Shown one piece after another: positions 44,487 through 53,250 of a stretch of DNA of 64,000 bases. The notes beneath the pieces were generated by a model that made no database searches, was not told the origin of the DNA, and was given only the letters and a program-made list of their open reading frames with translations. The stretch comes from Thiosulfatimonas sediminis. GTDB lineage: Bacteria; Pseudomonadota; Gammaproteobacteria; Thiomicrospirales; Thiomicrospiraceae. Numbering within the stretch: the stretch's first letter is position 1; each line of letters starts with the position of its first letter. Location of the stretch: the NCBI RefSeq assembly GCF_011398355.1, contig NZ_AP021889.1, positions 1,922,001-1,986,000 on the forward strand, in the 5' to 3' direction. The translations under genes were made by a program, and so were the position numbers.

Positions 44487-46430
44487 TTAGTTTTGGGTGT
44501 CGGGTGATTCCACCACTCGGCCAAGATTGGCGACATCGTCTAACAGTAACTTAATAATCTGTTCGAAATCGAATGAACCTAGGTTTTGGCCGCCACGAGC
44601 ACGGACGTTAACCGAGCCCTGCTCTTTCTCTTGGTCACCTACAACCAAGATGTATGGTACACGTTGCATCGTGTGCTCGCGAATTTTAAACCCAACCTTT
44701 TCATTTCTCAAGTCTGTTTCGACCCTAAAGCCATGTTTTTGCAGTTTTTTCGCAAAATCTTGCACATATTCATTGTGAACTTCAGAAATTGAGGCAATCA
44801 CGACTTGCACGGGCGCCAACCACGTTGGGAATTTTCCTTCGTAATGCTCGACCAAAATTCCGACAAAACGCTCCAGCGATCCTAAAATCGCACGGTGAAT
44901 CATCACCGGATGTTTTTTCTCGTTATTTGAATCAACGTACACCGCATTTAAGCGTTCAGCTTGTGTCATCGAGAAATCCAACTGAATCGTACCGCACTGC
45001 CAAACACGGCCAATACAGTCTTTCAATTGGAACTCAATTTTCGGGCCATAGAAAGCACCTTCGCCCGGTTGCAGAGCATAGTCAAGACCGGCATCTTTCA
45101 AGGTTTCTTCCAGCGCAGCTTCCGCTAAATCCCAAACTTCATCTGCACCAACGCGCATTTCAGGACGAGTTGAGAACTTCACCGCAATCTTATCAAAACC
45201 GAAATCTTTATAGGTTTCATACACTAAATCGATACAGCCTTGCACTTCCGATTTGATCTGTTCCGGCGTACAAAAAATATGCGCATCATCTTGGGTAAAC
45301 GAACGCACACGCATCAAACCATGCAGCGTTCCCGAAGGCTCGTTACGATGCACTGTTCCAAATTCAGCAATGCGCGTTGGTAAATCACGGTAAGAGCGTA
45401 AATGCTGGTTGTAAACCTGAATATGTCCGGGGCAGTTCATCGGCTTCACCGCATAATCGCGATTATCGGTTTCCGTGGTGAACATATTCTCTTTAAACTT
45501 GTCCCAGTGACCCGATTTTTCCCATAGCGAACGGTCCATAATAAATGGGGTACGAATTTCGTCATAATCGTTAGCGACTAACTGGCCGCGCATGTACTCT
45601 TCTACAACGCGATAAAGGGTATACCCTTTTGGATGCCAATAAGCCATCCCCGGCGCGACTTCATCAACATGGAATAGGTCAAGTGCTTTACCCAATTTAC
45701 GGTGATCGCGTTTTTCCGCTTCTTCCATCATTTTCAGATAGTCTGCCAAATCGTCTTTATTGGCAAAGGCCACACCGTAAATACGTTGCAACATCTTGTT
45801 TTCAGAATTACCACGCCAGTAAGCACCGGCAACGTGCGTCAGCTTGAACGCTTTGGTAAAAGACATATTTGGCACATGCGGACCAACGCACATATCAACG
45901 TATTCTTCATGGAAATAGAAACCGAACTGGCTCTCATTTGGCAGATCTCGAATCAATTCCAACTTATAATCTTCGCCACGTTCTTCAAAGGTCTTAATCG
46001 CTTCGTCACGCGGCAGCACTTTCTTAACAACCGCGTATTTAGTTTTCGCCAGTTCATTCATGCGCTTTTCAATGGTTTTTAAATCGTCCGGCGTAACCTT
46101 GTACTCCATATCGATGTCATAGTAAAAACCATTATCGATAACCGGTCCGATTGCCATTTTGACATCTGGATAAAGCTGCTTCAGCGCGTGCCCCAACAAA
46201 TGCGCGCAAGAGTGGCGCATAATATGTATGCCGTCATCGTCTTTCATGGTCACAATTTCAAGCGTTGCGTCTTGGGTAATTAAATCACACGCATCTTTCA
46301 GGGTGCCGTTAACACGCCCCGCGACCGTCGCTTTTGCTAAGCCGGTACCGATGCTTTCCGCAACCTGCATAACAGACACTGCTTGCTCAAATTCTTTTGT
46401 TGACCCGTCAGGTAAAGTGATGATTGGCAT
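44487..46430 (-). CDS. thrS: Threonine-tRNA ligase
   Basis: 647 aa. TGS domain ([20 protein letters not shown]), editing domain ([18 protein letters not shown]) and class II catalytic core ([43 protein letters not shown]) followed by the anticodon-binding domain. All complete. First gene of the operon; an inverted repeat lies just before its start. Confidence 0.98.
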   Translation of the reverse strand: MPIITLPDGSTKEFEQAVSVMQVAESIGTGLAKATVAGRVNGTLKDACDLITQDATLEIVTMKDDDGIHIMRHSCAHLLGHALKQLYPDVKMAIGPVIDNGFYYDIDMEYKVTPDDLKTIEKRMNELAKTKYAVVKKVLPRDEAIKTFEERGEDYKLELIRDLPNESQFGFYFHEEYVDMCVGPHVPNMSFTKAFKLTHVAGAYWRGNSENKMLQRIYGVAFANKDDLADYLKMMEEAEKRDHRKLGKALDLFHVDEVAPGMAYWHPKGYTLYRVVEEYMRGQLVANDYDEIRTPFIMDRSLWEKSGHWDKFKENMFTTETDNRDYAVKPMNCPGHIQVYNQHLRSYRDLPTRIAEFGTVHRNEPSGTLHGLMRVRSFTQDDAHIFCTPEQIKSEVQGCIDLVYETYKDFGFDKIAVKFSTRPEMRVGADEVWDLAEAALEETLKDAGLDYALQPGEGAFYGPKIEFQLKDCIGRVWQCGTIQLDFSMTQAERLNAVYVDSNNEKKHPVMIHRAILGSLERFVGILVEHYEGKFPTWLAPVQVVIASISEVHNEYVQDFAKKLQKHGFRVETDLRNEKVGFKIREHTMQRVPYILVVGDQEKEQGSVNVRARGGQNLGSFDFEQIIKLLLDDVANLGRVVESPDTQN

Positions 46431-46444
46431 AAAGGGAATCTCTT

Positions 46445-46482
46445 TAATATTATGCGTTTAAATTAAAAAACACATAATATTA
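46445..46482 (-). promoter_or_regulatory. 10-bp inverted repeat in the thrS 5' leader
   Basis: TAATATTATG (46445-46454) and CATAATATTA (46473-46482) are perfect reverse complements around an 18-nt loop, ending 15 nt before the thrS ATG. A hairpin here would reach the ribosome-binding region. E. coli ThrS represses its own translation through leader hairpins, but no tRNA-Thr-like anticodon loop was recognised. Confidence 0.5.
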
Positions 46483-46616
46483 GCATTTTCTGTCTAGCTA
46501 AAGAAAATATTTGCAAAAAATGCGATGAACGTCGTAAAGCGCAAAAGAGATAACAAGCCCAGAATACACGTCTCTCCCTCTTTACAAGAGACAATCGAGA
46601 CTTAATTTGGGCTTAT

Positions 46617-47498
46617 TTAATTGACATTGTTGCTGGGGCTAAGGTGATTAAATTCGACAAAAGATTTTTGCAAGACCGATTCAAAATGCTCGTTGGATAC
46701 ATTCAGCTCTTCTAACGCAACGTCCACTTTTTCATCTACTTTCGGCCAGTACTCTGGAGGTATTTCACCAATTCCATTGTCGACACCTAATTTGAATGCG
46801 CCAATCTCAGTGAGGTATGTAAGATAAGCATAAGCCGAAAAACCCTCTTTCACCTTGTCTGGAATATGATGATAGGCCACACCCATAATGACCTCTTGTG
46901 AAAAATTCCATAACTGTAATAGTCGTGCGCTCATCAGGGCATGATAGGTGCCAAATGCTTTATTTTCATGCACGGGTAATTTGAGGATATTAAAATCAAC
47001 TTTCGTCAAAACTTCTTGATATTTATCACGATTTTCTAAGGCTAACAAGTAAATACCAATGTCGCGTAACAGGCCGCACAAAAACGCTTCGCCCTGATTA
47101 AGCTTACATAATTCTGCCAAATTTTGACCAATCAGTGCGCTAAGCATCGCTTGGCGCATAAAACGCTCCTCACTAAACGGTGGCTTACGTTTAAAAGACT
47201 GCTGATAACTGATGGCGTACGCCAACATCCGCACATCGTGCAAACCAATACGAATGACCGCTTCAAACAGATCATTTACCTGCGAACCCAAAGAGTACTT
47301 GGCGGTGTTCGCCATAAAAATAATACCTGCCGTTAAGCGTGAGTCCATCGCAATCAAATTAACGATGTCATCAATATCGGCATTGGATTCATCGGACAAC
47401 AGTTTTTCCAGCTTGATTAACGCATCCGGAATATGCGGTAAGTCACCCAGTTCAGCAAGGCGTTCGACAATTTCTTTGGTAACACTGGCTTCTGACAA
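46617..47498 (-). CDS. HDOD domain protein
   Basis: 293 aa. HDOD pattern in LPHIPDALIKLEKLLSDESNADIDDIVNLIAMDSRLTAGIIFMANTA and VIRIGLHDVRMLAYAI, then FLCGLLRDIGIYLLALEN in place of the HD site. Soluble, no output domain fused. Role unknown; the family often works in second-messenger or stress signalling. Confidence 0.8.
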   Translation of the reverse strand: MSEASVTKEIVERLAELGDLPHIPDALIKLEKLLSDESNADIDDIVNLIAMDSRLTAGIIFMANTAKYSLGSQVNDLFEAVIRIGLHDVRMLAYAISYQQSFKRKPPFSEERFMRQAMLSALIGQNLAELCKLNQGEAFLCGLLRDIGIYLLALENRDKYQEVLTKVDFNILKLPVHENKAFGTYHALMSARLLQLWNFSQEVIMGVAYHHIPDKVKEGFSAYAYLTYLTEIGAFKLGVDNGIGEIPPEYWPKVDEKVDVALEELNVSNEHFESVLQKSFVEFNHLSPSNNVN

Positions 47499-47555
47499 AG
47501 GAACCTCTAAAAACGGAATTAAACAATCATTTAAACATCATAACATAGCTCTGGG

Positions 47556-47690
47556 TCATGCTATCAATCGGCATTTAGTCACCAGTAAATCAATGGGGTC
47601 CCATGTAAAAGCACCACAATCAGGACACTTTTCGCTTAAGCAAGCGATAAATTTTAATTTTTTCACATTCAGGAGTAAAATCCTCAGCAT
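47556..47690 (-). CDS. Possible 44-residue zinc-ribbon-like small protein
   Basis: A short open frame from an ATG at 47690 encodes a product with a hydrophobic/basic N-terminal half and then CPDCGAFTWDPID...TKC, resembling a CxxC zinc ribbon. No clear ribosome-binding site was seen. It could be a remnant of a larger gene or chance. Confidence 0.28.
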   Translation of the reverse strand: MLRILLLNVKKLKFIACLSEKCPDCGAFTWDPIDLLVTKCRLIA

Positions 47691-47724
47691 ATTTTAACTG
47701 TTTAACATTTAATTAACTCAAATC

Positions 47725-47816
47725 ATGCCAAGGGGAGGCCGAACATCCGGCCTGAGATTTCATTGCGAAAGACCCTTAAGCACCTGATCCGGATAATACT
47801 GGCGTAGGGATGGCAA
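47725..47816 (+). ncRNA. TPP riboswitch (THI element)
   Basis: The THI-box core is clear: GGGGAGGCC ... GGCCTGAGAT at 47732-47758, GACCCTT at 47771-47777, ACCTGATCCGGATAATACTGGCG at 47782-47804, closed by P1 TGCCA (47726-47730) / TGGCA (47811-47815). It binds thiamine pyrophosphate. An intrinsic terminator follows 13 bp later, so TPP should shut off transcription of the TonB receptor gene downstream. Confidence 0.95.
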
Positions 47817-47828
47817 ACATAGCAAAAC

Positions 47829-47854
47829 CGACATTTTTGATGTCGCATTTTTTC
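47829..47854 (+). terminator. Riboswitch expression-platform terminator
   Basis: CGACAT / ATGTCG form a 6-bp stem around TTTTG, followed by CATTTTTT. Placed between the TPP aptamer and the gene, it is the likely switchable terminator. A second hairpin, GATTGATA / TATCAATC (47877-47895), lies just before the ribosome-binding site. Confidence 0.75.
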
Positions 47855-47919
47855 TGTTTTTCTTCTTACGAGGTGCGATTGATATTTTATCAATCTGGCA
47901 TTTGTTGTAAGGAAAAACC

Positions 47920-50016
47920 ATGCAAAGAAAACTTCTCCTCAGTGCCCTACTGACCGCTATCAGTTCAACAGCCATTGCACAGACTGAATTAGAAACCGTC
48001 ACCGTTAATGCGGATTTTCGTGCAACCGACATTGAAAACAGCAGCACAAGCGTGTCCGTAATTGACAGCATTGAATTGAACAAACGCAACGCACAACATA
48101 TGCAAGACGCGTTAAACCTTGCGCCAAATGTTAACTTTGCAAGCGGTGCATCACGCGGCAATTACGTGCAAATTCGCGGCATTGGCGAACGCAGTCAATT
48201 TGAAACGCCTATCAACCCTTCCGTTGGTTTATCGATTGACGGGATTGATTACAGCAGAACCGGTTCAGCCGGCCTCCTTTTCGACACCAAACAAGTGGAA
48301 ATTTTACGCGGCCCACAGGGAACCGTATTTGGCGCAAGCGGCATGGCCGGAATGGTCGTTATCACTAGCAATGAACCGACCAAAGACACCGAAGGTTATG
48401 TTTCACAAGGGTTTGGCAGCTACAACACAAGCACGACAGAAGCAGCAATCGGCGGCACGATTATCGAAGACAAATTATTGGGTCGACTGGGCGTTCACAG
48501 TCATCAATCAGACGGTTACATCACCAATGAATACCTTGAACGCGATGACACCAATAACCAAGATGAAATGGCCGCCAGAGCCCAGTTCAAATGGTTCGCT
48601 AGTGATACCTTAACCTTTGATATCACCGCTATGCACATCAAAACCAATAACGGCTACGACGCCTTCAACCTTGAAAATGGCTATACCACTGAGTCGGATA
48701 CTCCAGGTAAAGACGCGCTGGATTCCAGCGCCCTGTCAGTAAAAGCGACTTGGAAAATCAATCCTGCCGTGATTATGCAAACCACCTTATCAGCAAGTAA
48801 CTCAGACATTGAGTATAGCTATGATGAAGACTGGGTCTATGCCGGTAAATTTGATGAGAATCTTTATCCGTACAATTATTTTGACGAATACCTTCGCGAT
48901 CGCCAAAACAGCACCGCAGAAGTGCGCTTGCTGTCTTCTGAACAAGGGCGTATTTTCAATAACACTACAGACTGGGTTATTGGCGCTTATCAAAACCGTC
49001 AAGATGAAGGTTTAGTACGTAATCGCGATAAAGACACTGCGGATGGCAACACACCAACAACGGTAACAACCAGCCAGTTTGATACGATCAACAGCGCCCT
49101 CTATGGCCAATTGGATTATCACGCCACCCCTGCCTTGACATACAGCTTTGGGCTACGCGGTGAGCGCTATGAATCGGATTACACCGATTCAAACGGTGAA
49201 AATAATCAAGTCAATGAAACCTTATTTGGCGGCAAACTGGCGGCTCAATACCAAATCAACCCACTGCACAACAGCGTCACTTCACTTTCGCGTGGCTTCA
49301 AAGCCGGCGGCGTGAATAGTAGCCCCCTGCTAGACTCTCAATATCGCAACTTCACGCCCGAATATTTGTGGAACCTCGAAACCGGATTAAATTCATCTTT
49401 CATGGACAATGCGCTAAAAACTCGCATCACCGTGTTTTACTCATGGCGTGACAATCCGCAAACCAGTAACTCCGCTTACAATCCAGACGAGCAAGAATTT
49501 GTGGCCTACACGGGAAATACCGAGCGAGGCTACAATTACGGCTTAGAAGCGGAGTTTGATTGGCATCTAAACGATGAGTGGCGAGCCATCGGCTCACTGG
49601 GCTTACTGCAAAGCGGCTTGAGTGCTTACACCTATACAGGGACTTACGGTGAAGAATTCTTTATTGCCGAGGGACGCGACCAAGCGCATGCGCCCAACTA
49701 TCAGTTTTCAATTGGTGCCGAATACTACTTCGCAGCAAACTGGACATTGGCAATGAACATCGAAGGCAAAGACGGCTTCTATTACTCCGATAACCATAAT
49801 GAAACATCTTCAGGCTATGAACTGGTCAATGCCAGTTTAGAGTATGCTGAAAACAACTGGACCTTAACCTTATGGGCACGCAATCTATTGAATCGTGAAT
49901 ATGATGTACGTGGCTTCTATTTTGGCAATGACCCAAGCGCCGAATACGCCTCAATGGTGTACACCCAAAAAGGTGAACCGCGTATGCTCGGATTAAACTT
50001 CCGTTACGACTTCTAG
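47920..50016 (+). CDS. TonB-dependent outer-membrane receptor, probably for thiamine
   Basis: 698 aa with a signal peptide (ends at AIAQ), a TonB-box-like ETVTVNA just after it, a plug domain (VQIRGIGERSQFETPINPSVGLSIDG, EILRGPQGTVFGASGMAG) and a beta-barrel ending in the aromatic residue F. Thiamine or a thiamine phosphate is the probable ligand because of the TPP riboswitch upstream and thiamine-type transport genes downstream. The terminator at 50023-50056 separates it from those genes but likely leaks or they have weak promoters of their own. Confidence 0.9.
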   Translation: MQRKLLLSALLTAISSTAIAQTELETVTVNADFRATDIENSSTSVSVIDSIELNKRNAQHMQDALNLAPNVNFASGASRGNYVQIRGIGERSQFETPINPSVGLSIDGIDYSRTGSAGLLFDTKQVEILRGPQGTVFGASGMAGMVVITSNEPTKDTEGYVSQGFGSYNTSTTEAAIGGTIIEDKLLGRLGVHSHQSDGYITNEYLERDDTNNQDEMAARAQFKWFASDTLTFDITAMHIKTNNGYDAFNLENGYTTESDTPGKDALDSSALSVKATWKINPAVIMQTTLSASNSDIEYSYDEDWVYAGKFDENLYPYNYFDEYLRDRQNSTAEVRLLSSEQGRIFNNTTDWVIGAYQNRQDEGLVRNRDKDTADGNTPTTVTTSQFDTINSALYGQLDYHATPALTYSFGLRGERYESDYTDSNGENNQVNETLFGGKLAAQYQINPLHNSVTSLSRGFKAGGVNSSPLLDSQYRNFTPEYLWNLETGLNSSFMDNALKTRITVFYSWRDNPQTSNSAYNPDEQEFVAYTGNTERGYNYGLEAEFDWHLNDEWRAIGSLGLLQSGLSAYTYTGTYGEEFFIAEGRDQAHAPNYQFSIGAEYYFAANWTLAMNIEGKDGFYYSDNHNETSSGYELVNASLEYAENNWTLTLWARNLLNREYDVRGFYFGNDPSAEYASMVYTQKGEPRMLGLNFRYDF

Positions 50017-50022
50017 GAAGAC

Positions 50023-50056
50023 AAAAAACAAAGGTCCATCGCGGGCCTTTTGTTTT
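50023..50056 (+). terminator. Rho-independent terminator after the TonB receptor gene
   Basis: AAAACAAAGGTCC / GGGCCTTTTGTTTT form a long stem with a five-base loop and a T-rich right arm. Confidence 0.75.
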
Positions 50057-50086
50057 CCCCCCCAAAAAAATAAAGGTTCTTTTAGT

Positions 50087-50353
50087 ATGAAAATTTCAGT
50101 TGATATAAGCATGTACCCACTGCATGAAGATTACTGCCAGCCAATCATCGATTTTATTGAGGCGATGGAACAACACAGCGCAGTATCGATTCAACGCAAC
50201 AGCATGAGCACACATATTTACGGCGAGTTTTCTGATGTGATGGGTGCGATGAATAATGAAATCGAACAGGTTTTGCAAAAACTCCCCACCACGGTCTTTG
50301 TGATTAAGCTAATTGGCACCGACCGCGAAAAGGTTAACTACCGTGGCTGCTGA
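50087..50353 (+). CDS. Thiamine-binding protein family (MTH1187/YkoF-like)
   Basis: 88 aa. The ferredoxin-like family is recognised from ISVDISMYPLHEDYCQPIIDFIEAMEQ and STHIYGEFSDVMGAMNNEIEQVL. Members bind thiamine or related compounds and often lie in TPP-regulated loci, as here. Cytoplasmic, no signal peptide. Overlaps the pnuC-like gene by 11 bp, so the two are coupled. Confidence 0.82.
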   Translation: MKISVDISMYPLHEDYCQPIIDFIEAMEQHSAVSIQRNSMSTHIYGEFSDVMGAMNNEIEQVLQKLPTTVFVIKLIGTDREKVNYRGC

Positions 50354-50984
50354 TTCCAATTGGCTGCTGAATGCGTTTAACGCGCTACTGGCGCAATCCG
50401 GCTGGGAGTGGTTAGCGGTTTTTTTAGGCATCGCCTATGTGATTCTCGCTGCCAAAAATTCCAAATGGGCTTGGCCAAGTGCTTTTGTCAGCACATTAAC
50501 TTATACCGTGCTGTTTTGGGAAGGACAATTGCCGATGCAAGCCCTACTCAACGCCTATTATTTAATCATGGCGCTGTACGGCTTCTGGTTATGGAGTCAA
50601 TCGGAAAAAACAACGACCACTGAACAAAGCGCAACCCATGTTTCGATACATCAACGCAGTTGGAAGTTTCATATCGGCTTTATCGCTCTAGGTACAACCT
50701 TAAGTGCACTGATTGGTTGGTATTTAGCGTCATCAGAGGCAAGTCAATTACCTTATCTGGATGCAACGGTCACGGTTTTCTCGGTGATGAATACCGTACT
50801 AATGGCTCGTAAAGTTTTGGAAAACTGGCTGTACTGGATCGTGATTGATGCCGCTGCCATCTATCTATACTGGGAAAGCGGCTTCTACGTGACGATTATT
50901 ATGTTTAGTTTGTATCTACTGCTTGCGTTTTACGGCTATCGTCAGTGGAAACAACTGATCACCCAACAACAAACTAGTCAATAA
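50343..50984 (+). CDS. pnuT: PnuC-family vitamin transporter, probably thiamine (PnuT)
   Basis: 213 aa from a GTG with AAAGG upstream. Seven-helix SWEET-like permease; family motifs LNAYYLIMALYGFWLW and NWLYWIVIDAAAIYLYW. PnuC transports nicotinamide riboside and relatives transport other vitamins; TPP-riboswitch context with a TonB receptor is known for the thiamine member PnuT, so thiamine is favoured. The alternate TTG start at 50313 lies deep in the preceding gene. Confidence 0.85.
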   Translation: MAADSNWLLNAFNALLAQSGWEWLAVFLGIAYVILAAKNSKWAWPSAFVSTLTYTVLFWEGQLPMQALLNAYYLIMALYGFWLWSQSEKTTTTEQSATHVSIHQRSWKFHIGFIALGTTLSALIGWYLASSEASQLPYLDATVTVFSVMNTVLMARKVLENWLYWIVIDAAAIYLYWESGFYVTIIMFSLYLLLAFYGYRQWKQLITQQQTSQ

Positions 50985-51915
50985 TCTCATCGAGTATTGG
51001 TGGCAAACTTCGCCACCAATTCCAATCTTGATCACCCAGCAATCCGATACCGCAAAACAAGGCACGATACAACATCCGAACTTGCTGCAAATCTGCTCGA
51101 CTTGGCATACTAACCCTTTGCTTATATTCAAGAATAACGATTTTAATCTGGCTTGCAGTCAATATCACTTCAAGCATTAACCAATCCATTTCCAAAGGTG
51201 CGCTAAGGGCTGCATCGAGGTCAAGTAACACCAAATTACCTTCCGGATTTCTGACAAACTGATCCCAACGTAAATCCAACACCATTGGCACCAAAGACAA
51301 CGGTTTTACGCTGAGCCCGCAGTCCACTAACTCTGCTTTTTCATCAGTTTCCATACTCTGTAAACGCTCTGACTGGTGTAAAAATTGCACAATACGCTGT
51401 TGAAACTCACTCAAAGACAAACAATTCGATGCACCCAAACCCCCAATACCTTGCTGCTCAAGCTGATGCATAGCCACTAGATACCGCGCTAACTGCTGAC
51501 AATCAGCAGCACAAACCGACTGAACATCCAGTGTCTGTCCCTCGACAAAGTCGGTCAATAGCACCGCCTTACCACCCTTATCAGCAACACAACAGGCCAA
51601 TAAGTTCGGCACCGACAACATGGCTCGTTCTGCAAAAAAACGATAAGTTCCGGCGAGCCGCGAATAATCTGCACTTAAATCCCAAGCAAACAACGTCTGT
51701 GCACCCTGCCAAAAAGGCTGTTGCCGTAACCTTGGCAAATCCGCCAACTTCAGAACGGCAGCTTGGTTCACCCCCTCAAGTCGCCAAATCTGATGGGTAC
51801 TATCGCTAAACTTTACACCGTAAAGCTGAGCATCGTCATAAGCCTCCAACAAAGCATTACAGGGCTTGCCGAGCAAGCCTCTCAGAAGATCAATTGAATT
51901 GCCATAAACTGCCAT
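50974..51915 (-). CDS. Aminoglycoside phosphotransferase-fold kinase, possibly thiamine kinase
   Basis: 313 aa. The APH/choline-kinase fold is seen in LLTDFVEGQTLD, MVLDLRWDQFVRNPEGNLVLLDLDAAL (catalytic Asp in LDLRWDQ, metal Asp in LLDLDAA), with the usual His before the catalytic Asp replaced. It is convergent with, and overlaps by 11 bp, the PnuT gene. A facilitator of the PnuC type needs a kinase to trap its vitamin, so thiamine phosphorylation is an attractive guess, not shown. Confidence 0.65.
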   Translation of the reverse strand: MAVYGNSIDLLRGLLGKPCNALLEAYDDAQLYGVKFSDSTHQIWRLEGVNQAAVLKLADLPRLRQQPFWQGAQTLFAWDLSADYSRLAGTYRFFAERAMLSVPNLLACCVADKGGKAVLLTDFVEGQTLDVQSVCAADCQQLARYLVAMHQLEQQGIGGLGASNCLSLSEFQQRIVQFLHQSERLQSMETDEKAELVDCGLSVKPLSLVPMVLDLRWDQFVRNPEGNLVLLDLDAALSAPLEMDWLMLEVILTASQIKIVILEYKQRVSMPSRADLQQVRMLYRALFCGIGLLGDQDWNWWRSLPPILDEIID

Positions 51916-52002
51916 CTAACTATGCCATTGGTTCGTTTTGAGTTGAATTAAGTTGCATAAGTCTAACAAACACGACCAGCAAGGAATTTCCTTTTAGAAA
52001 AT

Positions 52003-52031
52003 TTTTCAAAAAATGAATTTTTCGATATAAT
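52003..52031 (+). promoter_or_regulatory. Promoter of the pcm-like gene
   Basis: A perfect TATAAT at 52026-52031 is preceded at 17 bp by TTTTCA (52003-52008). Confidence 0.6.
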
Positions 52032-52048
52032 CAGCCGGCTAAATTTTT

Positions 52049-52082
52049 CGGTGCTCCCTGACTTAATCGAGCGGCTGCACCG
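52049..52082 (+). promoter_or_regulatory. Hairpin in the 5' leader of the pcm-like gene
   Basis: CGGTGC / GCACCG enclose 22 nt in the 5' untranslated region, with GGTGC starting about 15 nt after the predicted transcription start. It might control a SAM-dependent methyltransferase gene but matches no riboswitch consensus known to me. Confidence 0.35.
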
Positions 52083-52108
52083 CCAATGACAACGAAAAGG
52101 ACTATCCT

Positions 52109-52756
52109 ATGAATTTAGATCAAGCCCGTTTTTTTATGGTTGAACAACAAATCCGTCCTTGGGATGTGCTAGACCCTAAAGTTCTTGATCTTTTGATGGA
52201 CACTCCTCGTCATCTATATGTCGCGGAAACCCAACAAAAATTGGCTTACAGCGACATTGAACTTCCAATTGGCGAAGGCCAAGTGATGATGGCGCCCAAA
52301 GTTGAAGGAAAAATACTTCAAGCAATCGATATTCAAGAAAATGACAGTGTATTAGAAATCGGTACTGGCAGCGGCTACTTAACCGCATTAATGGCAACTT
52401 TCGCTAAAGAAGTGACCACCGTCGAAATTTATAAAACATTGCAAGAAGCAGCAAAAGAGCGCCTAAAAGATTTTGACAACATCAACTTCCATATTGGCGA
52501 TGCCAGCGAAGACTGGGCTGATAATCGCGAATACGACGTGATTGTCTTGACTGGCGCAGTCGCACAGATTCCACCGGCGTTTTTGAGCAAATTACGCATT
52601 GGTGGACGCCTAGCGGTCATTCACGGGCAATCACCGGCAATGAGCGCTGATGTGTTAACCCGAATCAGCGAACGTCAGTACCAGACTGAATCCTTGTTTG
52701 AAACCGACATCGCTTACCTAGTCAACAGCGCCAAAAGTTCAACATTTACCTTCTAA
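52109..52756 (+). CDS. Protein-L-isoaspartate O-methyltransferase family protein
   Basis: 215-aa SAM-dependent methyltransferase of the Pcm family. N-terminal MVEQQIRPWDVLDPKVLDLLMDTPRHLYV, the QVMMAPKVEGKILQAI segment and motif I VLEIGTGSGYLTALMA are visible. This is the Pcm-like subfamily often placed near tolC, lacking the usual APxxxPxxL motif. Monocistronic, with its own promoter and terminator. Confidence 0.88.
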   Translation: MNLDQARFFMVEQQIRPWDVLDPKVLDLLMDTPRHLYVAETQQKLAYSDIELPIGEGQVMMAPKVEGKILQAIDIQENDSVLEIGTGSGYLTALMATFAKEVTTVEIYKTLQEAAKERLKDFDNINFHIGDASEDWADNREYDVIVLTGAVAQIPPAFLSKLRIGGRLAVIHGQSPAMSADVLTRISERQYQTESLFETDIAYLVNSAKSSTFTF

Positions 52757-52778
52757 AAAAGCCTTAAGCCCTTCTTGT

Positions 52779-52816
52779 AAAAAGCCTGTTTTCGTCCAGT
52801 CAAAACCGGCTTTTTT
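52779..52816 (+). terminator. Rho-independent terminator
   Basis: AAAAAGCC-x-GTTTT / AAAAC-x-GGCTTTTTT, a long stem with one mismatch, loop CGTCCAGTC. Confidence 0.85.
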
Positions 52817-53250
52817 AATTATGATCAACCCTTCAAAAGAACAATTAGTCTAATTGCCGACCATACGCTTGATTTTGAGTAATTTTTAAACATTTAGTGC
52901 TAAAACGCACTCATTAAACATTCCTTTTACCTGTTTATTCGTCTTTTTTTTGTTTACACTTTTTAACACTAAGAAAGTGTGCAACTGTTCCTTGCATCAT
53001 TTTGGTACAGCAAAATTCTTCTAAGCTGAACGTCGCCTGGAATTGTTCTGTATCTATTTAGGTATTCGTTGCAATGTCTAGTAAGCCGGTAGATGGCCAG
53101 GCAAATAATTCAAAACAAATCCTTCCATAACTTTTTTGAATAGCAAAAGATAAGGTTTTTTTGTTTTCTACTTTTGCAAAGCACTTCTACAATGGCCAAC
53201 ACTCAATATCCTTATACCTAAATCAATAATTTTTATCAAAGGATCTTATT
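52817..53250. other. Long upstream region of the sulfide oxidation operon, no gene seen
   Basis: 434 bp without a supportable gene. Hairpins AGTGC / GCACT (near 52896-52912) and ACACTTT / AAAGTGT (near 52955-52980) are present. No clear sigma-70 promoter could be chosen. An 18-codon frame at 53074-53130 is the best of several short ones but lacks support. The length suggests regulation of the following operon. Confidence 0.5.

Noticed and set aside
52032-52108. SAM or SAH riboswitch before the pcm-like gene
   Set aside because: Only a simple closing stem is seen; the conserved core sequences of those classes are absent.
53074-53130. 18-codon frame in the leader of the sulfide oxidation operon
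   Set aside because: No ribosome-binding site, no hydrophobic or regulatory codon pattern, and no overlap with a hairpin that would suggest attenuation.
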